From Mycolicibacterium aromaticivorans JS19b1 = JCM 16368 (GTDB lineage Bacteria > Actinomycetota > Actinomycetes > Mycobacteriales > Mycobacteriaceae), in contig NZ_JALN02000001.1 of the NCBI RefSeq assembly GCF_000559085.1, forward strand, positions 3,844,001 through 3,908,000: DNA of 64,000 bases, in the 5' to 3' direction. A program made the translations under genes and the position numbers. Every line of letters begins with the position of its first letter. The stretch's first letter is position 1. The notes below the pieces were generated by a model, which searched no databases, was not told the DNA's origin, and saw nothing but the letters and a program-made list of their open reading frames with translations. Of this stretch, positions 19,481-26,444 are shown in pieces.

Positions 19481-20085
19481 CGCAGCCAGCACCTGGTTGG
19501 TATCCAGATCCAAGCGGCACGCCTGGGCAGCGCTACTGGGACGGCATTGCATGGGGACCGGTGGCCCCCGGTACGCAGGTTGAGCCCGTTCCTCCGAAGA
19601 AGCCCAAGGTGTGGCCGTGGGTGGTTATTGGGTTGGTCATCCTCTTATTTGGTGGCTGCGTCTCGATGTGTTCCTCCATCGGCAGCAGTATCGACAAGGA
19701 CAAGAAGGGCTCGTCGTCCAGCACGGGCAGCTTTGGTAGGACCGCGGACGTCCTGCCGCCGACTACGTCCAAGAGTATGTTCACGCCAGCGCAGGACAAC
19801 GCAATTGCGAAGGCCGAGAGCTATTTGGGTTACACCGCATTCTCGAAACAGGGGCTGATCAAGCAGCTGGAGTACGACAAGTTCAGCGCGGCTGACGCGA
19901 CATTCGCGGTCGAGCACATCGAGGCCACCGGCGGTGTGGACTGGAATGAGCAGGCGGTCAAGAAGGCCAAGAGCTACCTGAACTACACGTCATTTTCCGA
20001 GGAGGGCTTGGTCAACCAGTTGGAGTACGACGGGTTCACTTCGAGCCAGGCTCAATATGGTGCCGGCAAGGCGTATGGGGGTTGA
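19477..20085 (+). CDS. DUF2510-TM-Ltp repeat membrane protein
   Basis: A 202-residue protein. Residues 5-30 (PGWYPDPSGTPGQRYWDG) form a DUF2510 domain, 45-66 a membrane helix, 67-95 a Ser/Lys linker, and then two Ltp repeats (PF07553-like) at about 99-146 and 152-200. The repeats share AxSYLxYTxFSxxGLxxQLEYDxF. The Ltp domain was defined in phage superinfection-exclusion lipoproteins and is common in actinobacterial surface proteins. The repeats should be extracytoplasmic. Codon usage is visibly less GC-rich than the neighbours (many A/T third positions), which suggests acquisition. GGGGGA precedes ATG 19477. Confidence 0.85.
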   Translation: MTQPAPGWYPDPSGTPGQRYWDGIAWGPVAPGTQVEPVPPKKPKVWPWVVIGLVILLFGGCVSMCSSIGSSIDKDKKGSSSSTGSFGRTADVLPPTTSKSMFTPAQDNAIAKAESYLGYTAFSKQGLIKQLEYDKFSAADATFAVEHIEATGGVDWNEQAVKKAKSYLNYTSFSEEGLVNQLEYDGFTSSQAQYGAGKAYGG

Positions 20086-20095
20086 CGGCCCCGAC

Positions 20096-20111
20096 TGGCG
20101 CCGAGGCGCCA
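20096..20111. terminator. Short GC-rich hairpin after the Ltp gene
   Basis: TGGCGCC-GA-GGCGCCA is a perfect 7-bp inverted repeat 10 bp downstream of the Ltp-repeat stop, without a U-tract. It is a likely transcription terminator or mRNA 3-prime hairpin. Confidence 0.45.
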
Positions 20112-20165
20112 TCGTTGCGATCTCGAATTCGTGATGACGCGGGCTGCTTCGTCCGATCGTCGTCC

Positions 20166-20171
20166 TAGACT
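20166..20171 (+). promoter_or_regulatory. Leaderless -10 TAGACT for the HhH-GPD gene
   Basis: TAGACT is exactly 7 bases upstream of ATG 20179. It supports that start over ATG 20131, which lies upstream of this hexamer. Confidence 0.6.
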
Positions 20172-20178
20172 GTCGGCC

Positions 20179-20757
20179 ATGGCGAGATTGCAGCTCACCG
20201 GAGATCCCGCGTCCGACGACCTGTTGAGTGAGGATCCGTTCGCGCTGTTGACCGGCATGCTGCTGGATCAGCAGATCCCGATGGAGACGGCGTTCGCCGG
20301 GCCGCGCAAGATCGCCGAGCGGATCGGCGGGATCGACCCCCGGCTGATCGCCGACTGCGACCCCGAACAGTTCACCCAAGAATTCTCGAAAACTCCTGCT
20401 GTGCACCGGTTTCCGGGATCGATGGCCAAACGTGTTCAGGACCTGGCCCGCGAGATCGTCGACCGCTACGACGGCGACGCCGCCCAACTGTGGCTCGACG
20501 GCGATCCGGACGGCGCCGAGGTGCTGCGCCGGCTGAAGGCGCTGCCCGGCTTCGGTGAGCAGAAAGCCAAGATCTTCCTGGCCCTGCTGGGCAAGCAGTA
20601 CGGCGTCACCCCCAAGGGTTGGCGTGAGGCGGCGGGTGACTACGGCAAGCCCGGCACCCACATGTCGATCGCCGATGTGGTCGACAAGGGGTCGCTGGAG
20701 GAAGTCAGGGCGTACAAGAAGAAGATGAAGGCCGCAGCCAAGGTGAAAACCGGATAA
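20179..20757 (+). CDS. HhH-GPD type base-excision repair protein (Rv1156-like)
   Basis: A 192-residue helix-hairpin-helix glycosylase-fold protein of the small actinobacterial family that includes Rv1156. It has FALLTGMLLDQQIPMETAFAGP (the GPD helical region) and the hairpin LKALPGFGEQKAKIF. In endonuclease III the catalytic lysine follows LPGVGR; here the aligned position is Gln, with a Lys one residue later, so lyase activity is doubtful. Monofunctional glycosylase or DNA-binding activity remains possible. ATG 20179 is fixed by the -10 spacing and by alignment with the homologue start MARLQL. The small DUF1059 gene follows after 10 bp. Confidence 0.85.
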   Translation: MARLQLTGDPASDDLLSEDPFALLTGMLLDQQIPMETAFAGPRKIAERIGGIDPRLIADCDPEQFTQEFSKTPAVHRFPGSMAKRVQDLAREIVDRYDGDAAQLWLDGDPDGAEVLRRLKALPGFGEQKAKIFLALLGKQYGVTPKGWREAAGDYGKPGTHMSIADVVDKGSLEEVRAYKKKMKAAAKVKTG

Positions 20758-20767
20758 CGGAGGAACC

Positions 20768-20914
20768 ATGAAGACTCACATCAACTGCCCGTGTGGCGAA
20801 GCGATCAGCGCCAAAGACGAGGACGAACTCGTCGACCTCACCAAGCAGCACCTCGCCGCGGCGCACCCCGGCATGGACTACGGCCGGGACGAAATCCTGT
20901 TCATGGCCTACTAG
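20768..20914 (+). CDS. DUF1059 family small protein (48 aa)
   Basis: A 48-residue protein with an N-terminal CPCGEAI zinc-ribbon-like turn, a helix (DELVDLTKQHLAAAHP) with a conserved His pair, and the C-terminus FMAY. This is the DUF1059 pattern, predicted to be a small metal-binding protein. ACGGAGGAACC immediately precedes ATG 20768 and is a strong ribosome site. It probably forms an operon with the HhH-GPD gene. Confidence 0.85.
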   Translation: MKTHINCPCGEAISAKDEDELVDLTKQHLAAAHPGMDYGRDEILFMAY

Positions 20915-20986
20915 GCGCCATCATCGAATCAGAACTGAGAGCGACGATTCGCCGAAATCTTCGCCTTCAGTACTATCTCGATGCGG

Positions 20987-22387
20987 TCAGGACACCCCGA
21001 CGGCGGCCTCGAGTTCCGCGAGCGCGGTTTCGGTCAGCGGAATGAGGTCGGCGACGTCGGCCATCACCTCACGGTCGGCGATGTACCCGACGCCGATCTG
21101 GTCGGCGTAGGAGCACAACGTCACGTTGAGTGCCATCCCGTCGTACACGACTGACACGGGGTAGATCTCGTCGACGCTGGCCCCGTTGAGGTAACCCTGC
21201 CTGGGCGGACCCGGCACATTCGAAATCGGCAGGTTGTAACTGGGCCGCACCCACGAACTGAACGGCAGCAGCGGTGTCAGCGCCGTCGGCACGACAGCCG
21301 GCATCACCACCATCAGCATCGCGCCCGGGCCCCGAGTAGCAACCTGGTACTTGACCCCCGCCATCGCCTCGTGCACCAACCGCAGCCGCTGCGCGGGGTC
21401 GTCGCGATTGGTCGCCAGCGGACACAGCCCGAGGCCGAATTGGTTGCCGTGCCCCTTGTCGTTCGAGGCCGAGTCACGGTCGCGCACCGTTACCGGGCAC
21501 AGCGCCACCAGCGACTGCTCGGGGAGTTCGTCCTGTGCGGTCAGCCACTCCCGCAGCACACCGGCCACCAACGCCGTCACGACGTCGTTGCCGGTGACAC
21601 CGGCTGCGTGCTGGATAGCTCGAATTCTGTTGTGGTCCAAGCTGGTTGCCGCAAATGCCCGCCGGTGGCTCAGCTTGGTGTTGAACCGGGTGTGCGGTGC
21701 GCCGAACGGCGCCGCGATCGTCGGTGTGATCAGTCCGCCGACCAGGTTGGTCACTTCCGCCGACGCGACGTTGCGGGCCAGGCTCAATCCGGACGCCGCG
21801 ACACCCGCGACGTCTCGCATCACCGACAGCGGATTGAGGCCGCGGTGGCGCGGCCGTTCGGGCGGTGTCGCGTCGGCGTAGAACGGCGGCATGTCGCGCC
21901 GGTCCGGGTCCTCCGACAGCGAGTCGGCGATCATCTTCAGGCCCGCGACGCCGTCGATCACGATGTGATGGATCTTGATGTAGAGGGCGAGCCGGCCGCC
22001 CTCGAGCCCGTCGATCAGGTAGGCCGTCCACATCGGCGCAGACCGGTCGAGTGGCTCGGCGTGCAACTCCGACACCAGCTCCCAGAGTTCCGTGGCGCCT
22101 GCCTCGGGTGGCAGGGTCAGCCGGTGCACGTGGCGGCGCATGTCGAGCTCGTCCACCTCGCGCCACACCCACAAGCCGCCGGTCTCGATGCCGCGGTGCG
22201 GATGCCGGCGCAGCCGAGGGTCCACCGGATCGGAGGCGCTCAGAGCCTGCGCGTAGAGCTCGTCGACGAACGTCGTGCTCGACGTCCCGCTCGGCGGGGT
22301 CATGATCAGAGCGACGGCGACGTGCATCGGGCTGGAGATCAGCTCAGCCGTCAGCATCATCGCGTCAAGCGGGTCGAGCGTCTCCAT
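20987..22387 (-). CDS. Wax ester synthase / diacylglycerol O-acyltransferase (WS/DGAT)
   Basis: A 466-residue acyltransferase with catalytic HHxxxDG at residues 140-146 (KIHHIVIDGVAG), the N-terminus ETLDPLDAMMLTAE replacing the common LSPLDxxF, and conserved late blocks NGNDVVTALVAGVLREWL-like and ISNVPGPPRQGYLNGA. The family makes triacylglycerol or wax esters from acyl-CoA at the membrane, for storage lipid. Mycobacteria have many paralogues, so no specific symbol is given. The downstream gap to DUF1059 is short and holds no clear terminator. Confidence 0.9.
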   Translation of the reverse strand: METLDPLDAMMLTAELISSPMHVAVALIMTPPSGTSSTTFVDELYAQALSASDPVDPRLRRHPHRGIETGGLWVWREVDELDMRRHVHRLTLPPEAGATELWELVSELHAEPLDRSAPMWTAYLIDGLEGGRLALYIKIHHIVIDGVAGLKMIADSLSEDPDRRDMPPFYADATPPERPRHRGLNPLSVMRDVAGVAASGLSLARNVASAEVTNLVGGLITPTIAAPFGAPHTRFNTKLSHRRAFAATSLDHNRIRAIQHAAGVTGNDVVTALVAGVLREWLTAQDELPEQSLVALCPVTVRDRDSASNDKGHGNQFGLGLCPLATNRDDPAQRLRLVHEAMAGVKYQVATRGPGAMLMVVMPAVVPTALTPLLPFSSWVRPSYNLPISNVPGPPRQGYLNGASVDEIYPVSVVYDGMALNVTLCSYADQIGVGYIADREVMADVADLIPLTETALAELEAAVGVS

Positions 22388-22449
22388 GTGGTACCGACCC
22401 CCGTCGGGTTGGAATGCCGATCCCCAACCCTAGCGCGGCTTTTCGCGCC

Positions 22450-23544
22450 TCAGGGCACGACCGTCGAACCGATTGTCGGCATGAAGGTGCACTGCTTGTC
22501 GACAGTGGTGACCTGGCCGAAGATCGTGGACATGATGCTGCCGGAGCCGGTGTCGGCGATGGCGGTCAGAGTGGTCGGGCCCGCGGAGTTGATGTCCGGA
22601 TTCGGCTTCAGCGTGACGCTGCCCGACTTGCCGGTGGTCAGGTTCACCCAGGTGACGTTCAGCGGGAGCTTCTGCTCGGCGGCCGGGGCGGGAGTGCCCA
22701 CCGCGGTAAAGACGTAGGCGGTCTGCCCGGCGGCCGGACCCGGGGTCGGGATCTTGGCCGGGCCCGCGACGGAGATCGCGGTCGCGATAACGTTGCCGCC
22801 GTCCTTGAGGCACCCGTTGCTGATCGACGGGTACATGAAGTCCTGGGTGGGCGGGCTGGCCGGGTCGTAGTTCGGGGGCGTCGCCGCTGCGGGCGCCGGG
22901 GCCGGTGTCGCGACATTGACCGAGTTGCCGGCCGGCGTCGCCGACGGGGTAGGCGGCGCGGCCGGGTTCACCACGGTCACCGGGGTGGGCACCTCGGGAA
23001 GTGCCTCGGGCGCCGGGCCGACGGCGTGCGCCGGGTCGATGCCGATGGGCAGGTGCGCCTCGGTGCCGAAGATCGAGCTGGGTGCGGCGCCATCGGGCAG
23101 ATGTTCGGGCAGGGGGGCGGGGCCGTTACCGGTGCCAGGAGTCAGCAACGGCGTGGTGCCGTGCGGGACGCCGGTCGCCTGGGCGGCGGGGGGAGCCGCC
23201 GCAGGCAACGCGGCCGTGGGGCCGGCGGCCCCGCCGTCCTGCACGAACTTGGTCACTTGCTGAGCCAGTGCCGCCGAGCCGCCTGGCGTAGTGGCACCAC
23301 CAGCGAGTTGCGAAGCGGCCGCCAGGAGCAACGACTGCGCCGATGAGGGGTTCCCCGCGGCCTGCTGGACGACCGGACCGAGCATCTGCATGGCGTCGAG
23401 GCCGGGCAGCTGACCGGGATCCAGCGGGATGGCCGGGTCCGCGGCCGCGACCGGGCTGAACGCCAGATTGGTCGCGGCCACGAACGTGGCGGTGGTCAGC
23501 AGAAGAGCCAGCTTGGCGATCTGCGGCACGGTGAACTCCCTCAT
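22450..23544 (-). CDS. Secreted Ala/Pro-rich protein (Rv1157c-like)
   Basis: A 364-residue exported protein. A signal peptide of about 34 residues ends AFSPVAAA before DPAIPLDPG. An Ala/Pro-rich central part follows (about 100-240), then a C-terminal folded domain (about 245-364) with two cysteines (SNGCLKD and DKQCTFMP) that may form a disulfide. The function is unknown; the position corresponds to Rv1157c. The N-terminal mature region (LDAMQMLGPVVQQAAGNPSS then QSLLLAAASQLAGG) resembles that of the next gene upstream, indicating an old tandem duplication. Confidence 0.8.
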   Translation of the reverse strand: MREFTVPQIAKLALLLTTATFVAATNLAFSPVAAADPAIPLDPGQLPGLDAMQMLGPVVQQAAGNPSSAQSLLLAAASQLAGGATTPGGSAALAQQVTKFVQDGGAAGPTAALPAAAPPAAQATGVPHGTTPLLTPGTGNGPAPLPEHLPDGAAPSSIFGTEAHLPIGIDPAHAVGPAPEALPEVPTPVTVVNPAAPPTPSATPAGNSVNVATPAPAPAAATPPNYDPASPPTQDFMYPSISNGCLKDGGNVIATAISVAGPAKIPTPGPAAGQTAYVFTAVGTPAPAAEQKLPLNVTWVNLTTGKSGSVTLKPNPDINSAGPTTLTAIADTGSGSIMSTIFGQVTTVDKQCTFMPTIGSTVVP

Positions 23545-23558
23545 CGGGTGGTGGTTGG

Positions 23559-24176
23559 TCAGGGCAGAGCAGACAGCGGCAACAGCTGGCCGAGGCCGGC
23601 GCCACCAGGAGTGGTCGGCGCGACCGGGCTGCTGGCCGGCGGTACACCGGCCGGTCCGGCGACCCCGGTCGCCACCGGGGCGATGGGGGCAACCGGCGCC
23701 GGGCTGCCGACGGACAGGTTGTCGCCGACCTTGACCGGGAACGGCACGTCCGACGGCGTCAGGCTGGCCAGGTCACCGGGCACGCCGAGCTGGTTCAGCA
23801 GCGGTGCGACCGCTCCGGTGATCCCGCCGGGGGCGGGAGCCGCCGGTGCGGCTGCGGGGGCGGCCGGGGCCGGCATGCCCGGCAGCGTGGCCGTGGCCGG
23901 CGCGCCGCCGATCGGCGAGACCGGCAGGGTCGACGGTGCGCCGGTGAGAGCCGACGCGCCGCCGAGAGCGGTCGCAGCGGACTGCAGGAGCGCCGCGGCA
24001 CTGGCCGGGTTCGTGACGAACTGCTGCAACATGTTCAGTGCGGGCACGCCGGGAACGGCCGGTGAGACACCGGGATCGGCGGCGGCCGACGGACTCAGTG
24101 CGAGTGCGGCCGAGCACAGCCCGGCAGCCGCAATCGCGTTGGCGGCGAACAACTTTGAAATACGTGACATGGTCAT
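23559..24176 (-). CDS. Secreted Ala/Pro-rich protein (Rv1158c-like)
   Basis: A 205-residue exported protein with a signal peptide (about residues 1-33, ending SPSAAA before DPGVSPAVPG), then a helical segment (LNMLQQFVTNPASAAALLQS) and low-complexity Ala/Pro/Gly sequence. The helical segment is related to the adjacent 364-residue protein. The function is unknown; it matches Rv1158c by position and composition. The gap to the downstream paralogue is 14 bp, so they are co-transcribed. It is divergent from pimE across about 200 bp. Confidence 0.8.
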   Translation of the reverse strand: MTMSRISKLFAANAIAAAGLCSAALALSPSAAADPGVSPAVPGVPALNMLQQFVTNPASAAALLQSAATALGGASALTGAPSTLPVSPIGGAPATATLPGMPAPAAPAAAPAAPAPGGITGAVAPLLNQLGVPGDLASLTPSDVPFPVKVGDNLSVGSPAPVAPIAPVATGVAGPAGVPPASSPVAPTTPGGAGLGQLLPLSALP

Positions 24177-24371
24177 CCCAATCCCTCGAGTGCAGGTCTG
24201 AACCCGAAGGTAGTCCGTTACTAGAGTTACTCAAGTGACACGTGTGGTGTTTATGCAACCGTTACGGCAGTGATGGTCTTGTGTGATGCGCGGGCCCGTG
24301 CCGGCCGGAATCTGGTTCGGCGCGCTCACGTGCGCGTAGCGCCGGTCAGCGCGCCGGATCCGCTGCGTCGC

Positions 24372-24377
24372 TACAGT
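24372..24377 (+). promoter_or_regulatory. -10 TACAGT upstream of pimE
   Basis: TACAGT lies 6 bases before GTG 24384, suggesting a leaderless pimE transcript. The rest of the 207 bp gap to the secreted-protein genes shows no other clear element. Confidence 0.45.
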
Positions 24378-24383
24378 CGCCAC

Positions 24384-25562
24384 GTGGACACGAAGGCGCC
24401 GGCGCGGCCAGCCTGGCTGGCCCCGGTACTGCTGATCGCCAGCGTGGCCGCGCGGCTGGGGTGGACGTACCTGGCGCCCAACGGCGCCAACTTCGTCGAC
24501 CTCCACGTCTATCTCGGCGGCGCGGGAGCGCTCGAGCATCCCGGCACGCTGTACTCCTACGTCTACGCCGACCAGACCCCGGATTTCCCGCTGCCCTTCA
24601 CCTACCCGCCGTTCGCCGCGCTGGTGTTCTACCCCCTGCACCTGCTGCCGTTCGGGGTGGTCGCGTTCTGCTGGCAGCTCGGCACCATCGCCGCGCTTTA
24701 CGGCGTGGTCCGAATCAGTCAGCGGCTTCTGGGCACGGCCGCGACGGATGGGCGCGCCATCGCGATGATCTGGACCGCCGTCGCGATCTGGCTCGAACCG
24801 CTGCGCAGCAACTTCGACTACGGCCAGATCAACGTGATCCTGGTTCTGGCGGTTCTCTGGGCGGCCTACAGCAGCCGCTGGTGGCTGTCAGGTCTACTGG
24901 TCGGCCTCGCGGCAGGCATCAAGCTGACGCCGGCCGTGACCGGGCTCTACTTCCTTGGCATGCGCCGTTGGGGCGCGGCGGTCTTCTCCGCGGTGGTGTT
25001 CTTCGGGACGGTCGGGCTTTCGGTCGCGGTGATCGGCCAGCAGGCCCGCTTCTACTTCACCGATCTGCTCGGCGACGCCCGGCGCGTCGGTCCGATCGGA
25101 ACCTCGTTCAACCAGTCGTGGCGGGGAGCGATCTCCCGCATCCTCGGCCACGATGCCGGCTACGGACCGGTGGTGCTGGCCGCGATCGCGGTGGCCGCGG
25201 TGATGGCGGTCGTGGCGTGGCGTGCGCTGGACTCGGACCGGCTGGGGTGCCTGCTGGTGGTGCAACTCTTCGGGCTACTGATCTCGCCGATCTCGTGGAC
25301 GCATCACTGGGTGTGGTTGGTGCCGTTGATGATCTGGCTGCTGCACGGACCGTGGCGAAATCGATTGGGCGCCAAGGTTTTCGGGTACGGGTGGCTGGCG
25401 CTGACAGTGGTCGGGGTGCCGTGGCTGCTCAGCTTCGCCCAACCCACGATCTGGCAGATCAGTCGACCCTGGTACCTGGCGTGGGCGGCCTTGATCTACG
25501 CCGTGGCGACCATGGCCACACTGGCCTGGATCGCGGCTACACCTCGCCGAGAATCTCGTTGA
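24384..25562 (+). CDS. pimE: Polyprenol-phosphate-mannose-dependent alpha-1,2-mannosyltransferase PimE
   Basis: A 392-residue GT-C (GT87, DUF2029) membrane glycosyltransferase with about ten helices. The catalytic Asp of the first extracytoplasmic loop is seen in [11 protein letters not shown] (residue 39 from this start). PimE adds the fifth mannose to phosphatidylinositol mannosides (AcPIM4 to AcPIM5) on the periplasmic face. It is syntenic with Rv1159. The start is uncertain: GTG 24384 fits a -10 hexamer 6 bases upstream, whereas GTG 24330 or GTG 24270 would lengthen the N-terminus; sequence before 24384 has weaker GC3 bias. The 3-prime end overlaps convergent phhB by 26 bp. Confidence 0.88.
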   Translation: MDTKAPARPAWLAPVLLIASVAARLGWTYLAPNGANFVDLHVYLGGAGALEHPGTLYSYVYADQTPDFPLPFTYPPFAALVFYPLHLLPFGVVAFCWQLGTIAALYGVVRISQRLLGTAATDGRAIAMIWTAVAIWLEPLRSNFDYGQINVILVLAVLWAAYSSRWWLSGLLVGLAAGIKLTPAVTGLYFLGMRRWGAAVFSAVVFFGTVGLSVAVIGQQARFYFTDLLGDARRVGPIGTSFNQSWRGAISRILGHDAGYGPVVLAAIAVAAVMAVVAWRALDSDRLGCLLVVQLFGLLISPISWTHHWVWLVPLMIWLLHGPWRNRLGAKVFGYGWLALTVVGVPWLLSFAQPTIWQISRPWYLAWAALIYAVATMATLAWIAATPRRESR

Positions 25563-25824
25563 TTTCGGCCGCCATCTGCACATCCTTGTCGGTGATCCCG
25601 CCTTCGGAATGCGTGACTAGAGCGAAAGTGACTGTGCGCCAGCGGATATCGATGTCGGGATGATGGTCTCGGTGCTCGGCGTGTTCGGCGACTCGGCGAA
25701 CTGCGTCGATCCCGCCCAGGAATGACGGGAACTTCACCGAGCGGCGCAGCGCGCCGCCGGCATGCTCCCAGTCGTCGAGTTTCGTGACAGCGGAGTTCAC
25801 TTCTTCATCGGTCAGCACAGCCAT
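25537..25824 (-). CDS. phhB: 4a-hydroxytetrahydrobiopterin (pterin-4a-carbinolamine) dehydratase
   Basis: A 95-residue protein of the PCD/DCoH family with the signature [16 protein letters not shown] and downstream [15 protein letters not shown]. It dehydrates 4a-hydroxytetrahydropterins; in bacteria without aromatic hydroxylases it may serve folate or molybdopterin chemistry. It matches Rv1159A, which also lies between pimE and mutT2. No ribosome site or leaderless hexamer is evident at ATG 25824. Confidence 0.9.
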   Translation of the reverse strand: MAVLTDEEVNSAVTKLDDWEHAGGALRRSVKFPSFLGGIDAVRRVAEHAEHRDHHPDIDIRWRTVTFALVTHSEGGITDKDVQMAAEINEILGEV

Positions 25825-25919
25825 ACCGTCGAGTCTTCTCCGGTCTGAACGCTGGCGGAAGACCGAAAGAAGATCAGGGACATCTGTCTCACGTTCGGGA
25901 CTCGAACTTTCACTTGGAT

Positions 25920-25934
25920 CTTAGGTTGCCTAAG
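25920..25934. promoter_or_regulatory. Perfect palindrome CTTAGG-TTG-CCTAAG
   Basis: A 6-3-6 palindrome in the middle of the 206 bp phhB/mutT2 divergent region, about 95 bp from each start. The TTAGG/CCTAA halves recall iron-box (IdeR/DtxR) half-sites, but the spacing of 3 differs from the known box. It is a probable regulator-binding site of unknown identity. Confidence 0.45.
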
Positions 25935-26016
25935 TTGATCGTCCTGTCGTTCTCGCCGCGTAGGCCCCGGGGGTGCTGATGATCTCCACTGCCACCGCCC
26001 ACAGCAGTACAACCGA

Positions 26017-26022
26017 TAACGT
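26017..26022 (+). promoter_or_regulatory. -10 TAACGT upstream of mutT2
   Basis: TAACGT is 8 bases before ATG 26031, consistent with a leaderless or near-leaderless transcript. Confidence 0.45.
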
Positions 26023-26030
26023 TGCACGCC

Positions 26031-26420
26031 ATGACCGCCCAGATCGTCGTCGCCGGAGCGCTGATCTCCGGCGCGACGCTTCTGGTCGCCCAGCGGCAAC
26101 GTCCGCCGGAACTGGCGGGCTTATGGGAGCTGCCGGGTGGGAAGGTCGCGCCGGGAGAGTCCGAAGTCGATGCGCTGGTGCGGGAGCTCAGTGAAGAACT
26201 CGGGATCGACGTCGTCGTCGGGGAACGTCTCGGCGCCGACGTACCGGTCGGCGAGTCGATGATCTTGCGGGCCTACCTCGTCACCCACACCGGCAGGACG
26301 CTGCACCCGCACGACCACCGTGCTCTGCGGTGGGTGAGCGCCGCCGAGCTGGAATCCGTGGACTGGGTGCCCGCGGACCGGGCGTGGCTGGCCGGGCTCG
26401 CGAAACACCTTGGCGGGTGA
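26031..26420 (+). CDS. mutT2: Nudix hydrolase MutT2
   Basis: A 129-residue Nudix protein with the box GGKVAPGESEVDALVRELSEELGID (GxxxxxE, REL-EE) and the MutT2 hallmarks AQRQRPPELAGLWELPGG and DWVPADRAWL. M. tuberculosis MutT2 (Rv1160) hydrolyses 8-oxo-dGTP weakly and dCTP/5-methyl-dCTP, sanitising the nucleotide pool. ATG 26031 is chosen by the homologue start TAQIVVAGA and by the -10 spacing. It lies 24 bp before the cyp142 start. Confidence 0.92.
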   Translation: MTAQIVVAGALISGATLLVAQRQRPPELAGLWELPGGKVAPGESEVDALVRELSEELGIDVVVGERLGADVPVGESMILRAYLVTHTGRTLHPHDHRALRWVSAAELESVDWVPADRAWLAGLAKHLGG

Positions 26421-26431
26421 GCCCGCCGCCC

Positions 26432-26437
26432 TATGAT
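26432..26437 (+). promoter_or_regulatory. Leaderless -10 TATGAT for cyp142
   Basis: TATGAT (close to the TATAAT consensus) lies exactly 7 bases before GTG 26445. It also overlaps an alternative ATG at 26433, which would lie inside the promoter, so GTG 26445 is the better start. Confidence 0.65.
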
Positions 26438-26444
26438 CTGGGGC

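Noticed and set aside
25920..25934. Calling the CTTAGG-TTG-CCTAAG palindrome an IdeR box
   Set aside because: The half-site spacing of 3 does not match the 19-bp IdeR/DtxR consensus, so the regulator was left unnamed.
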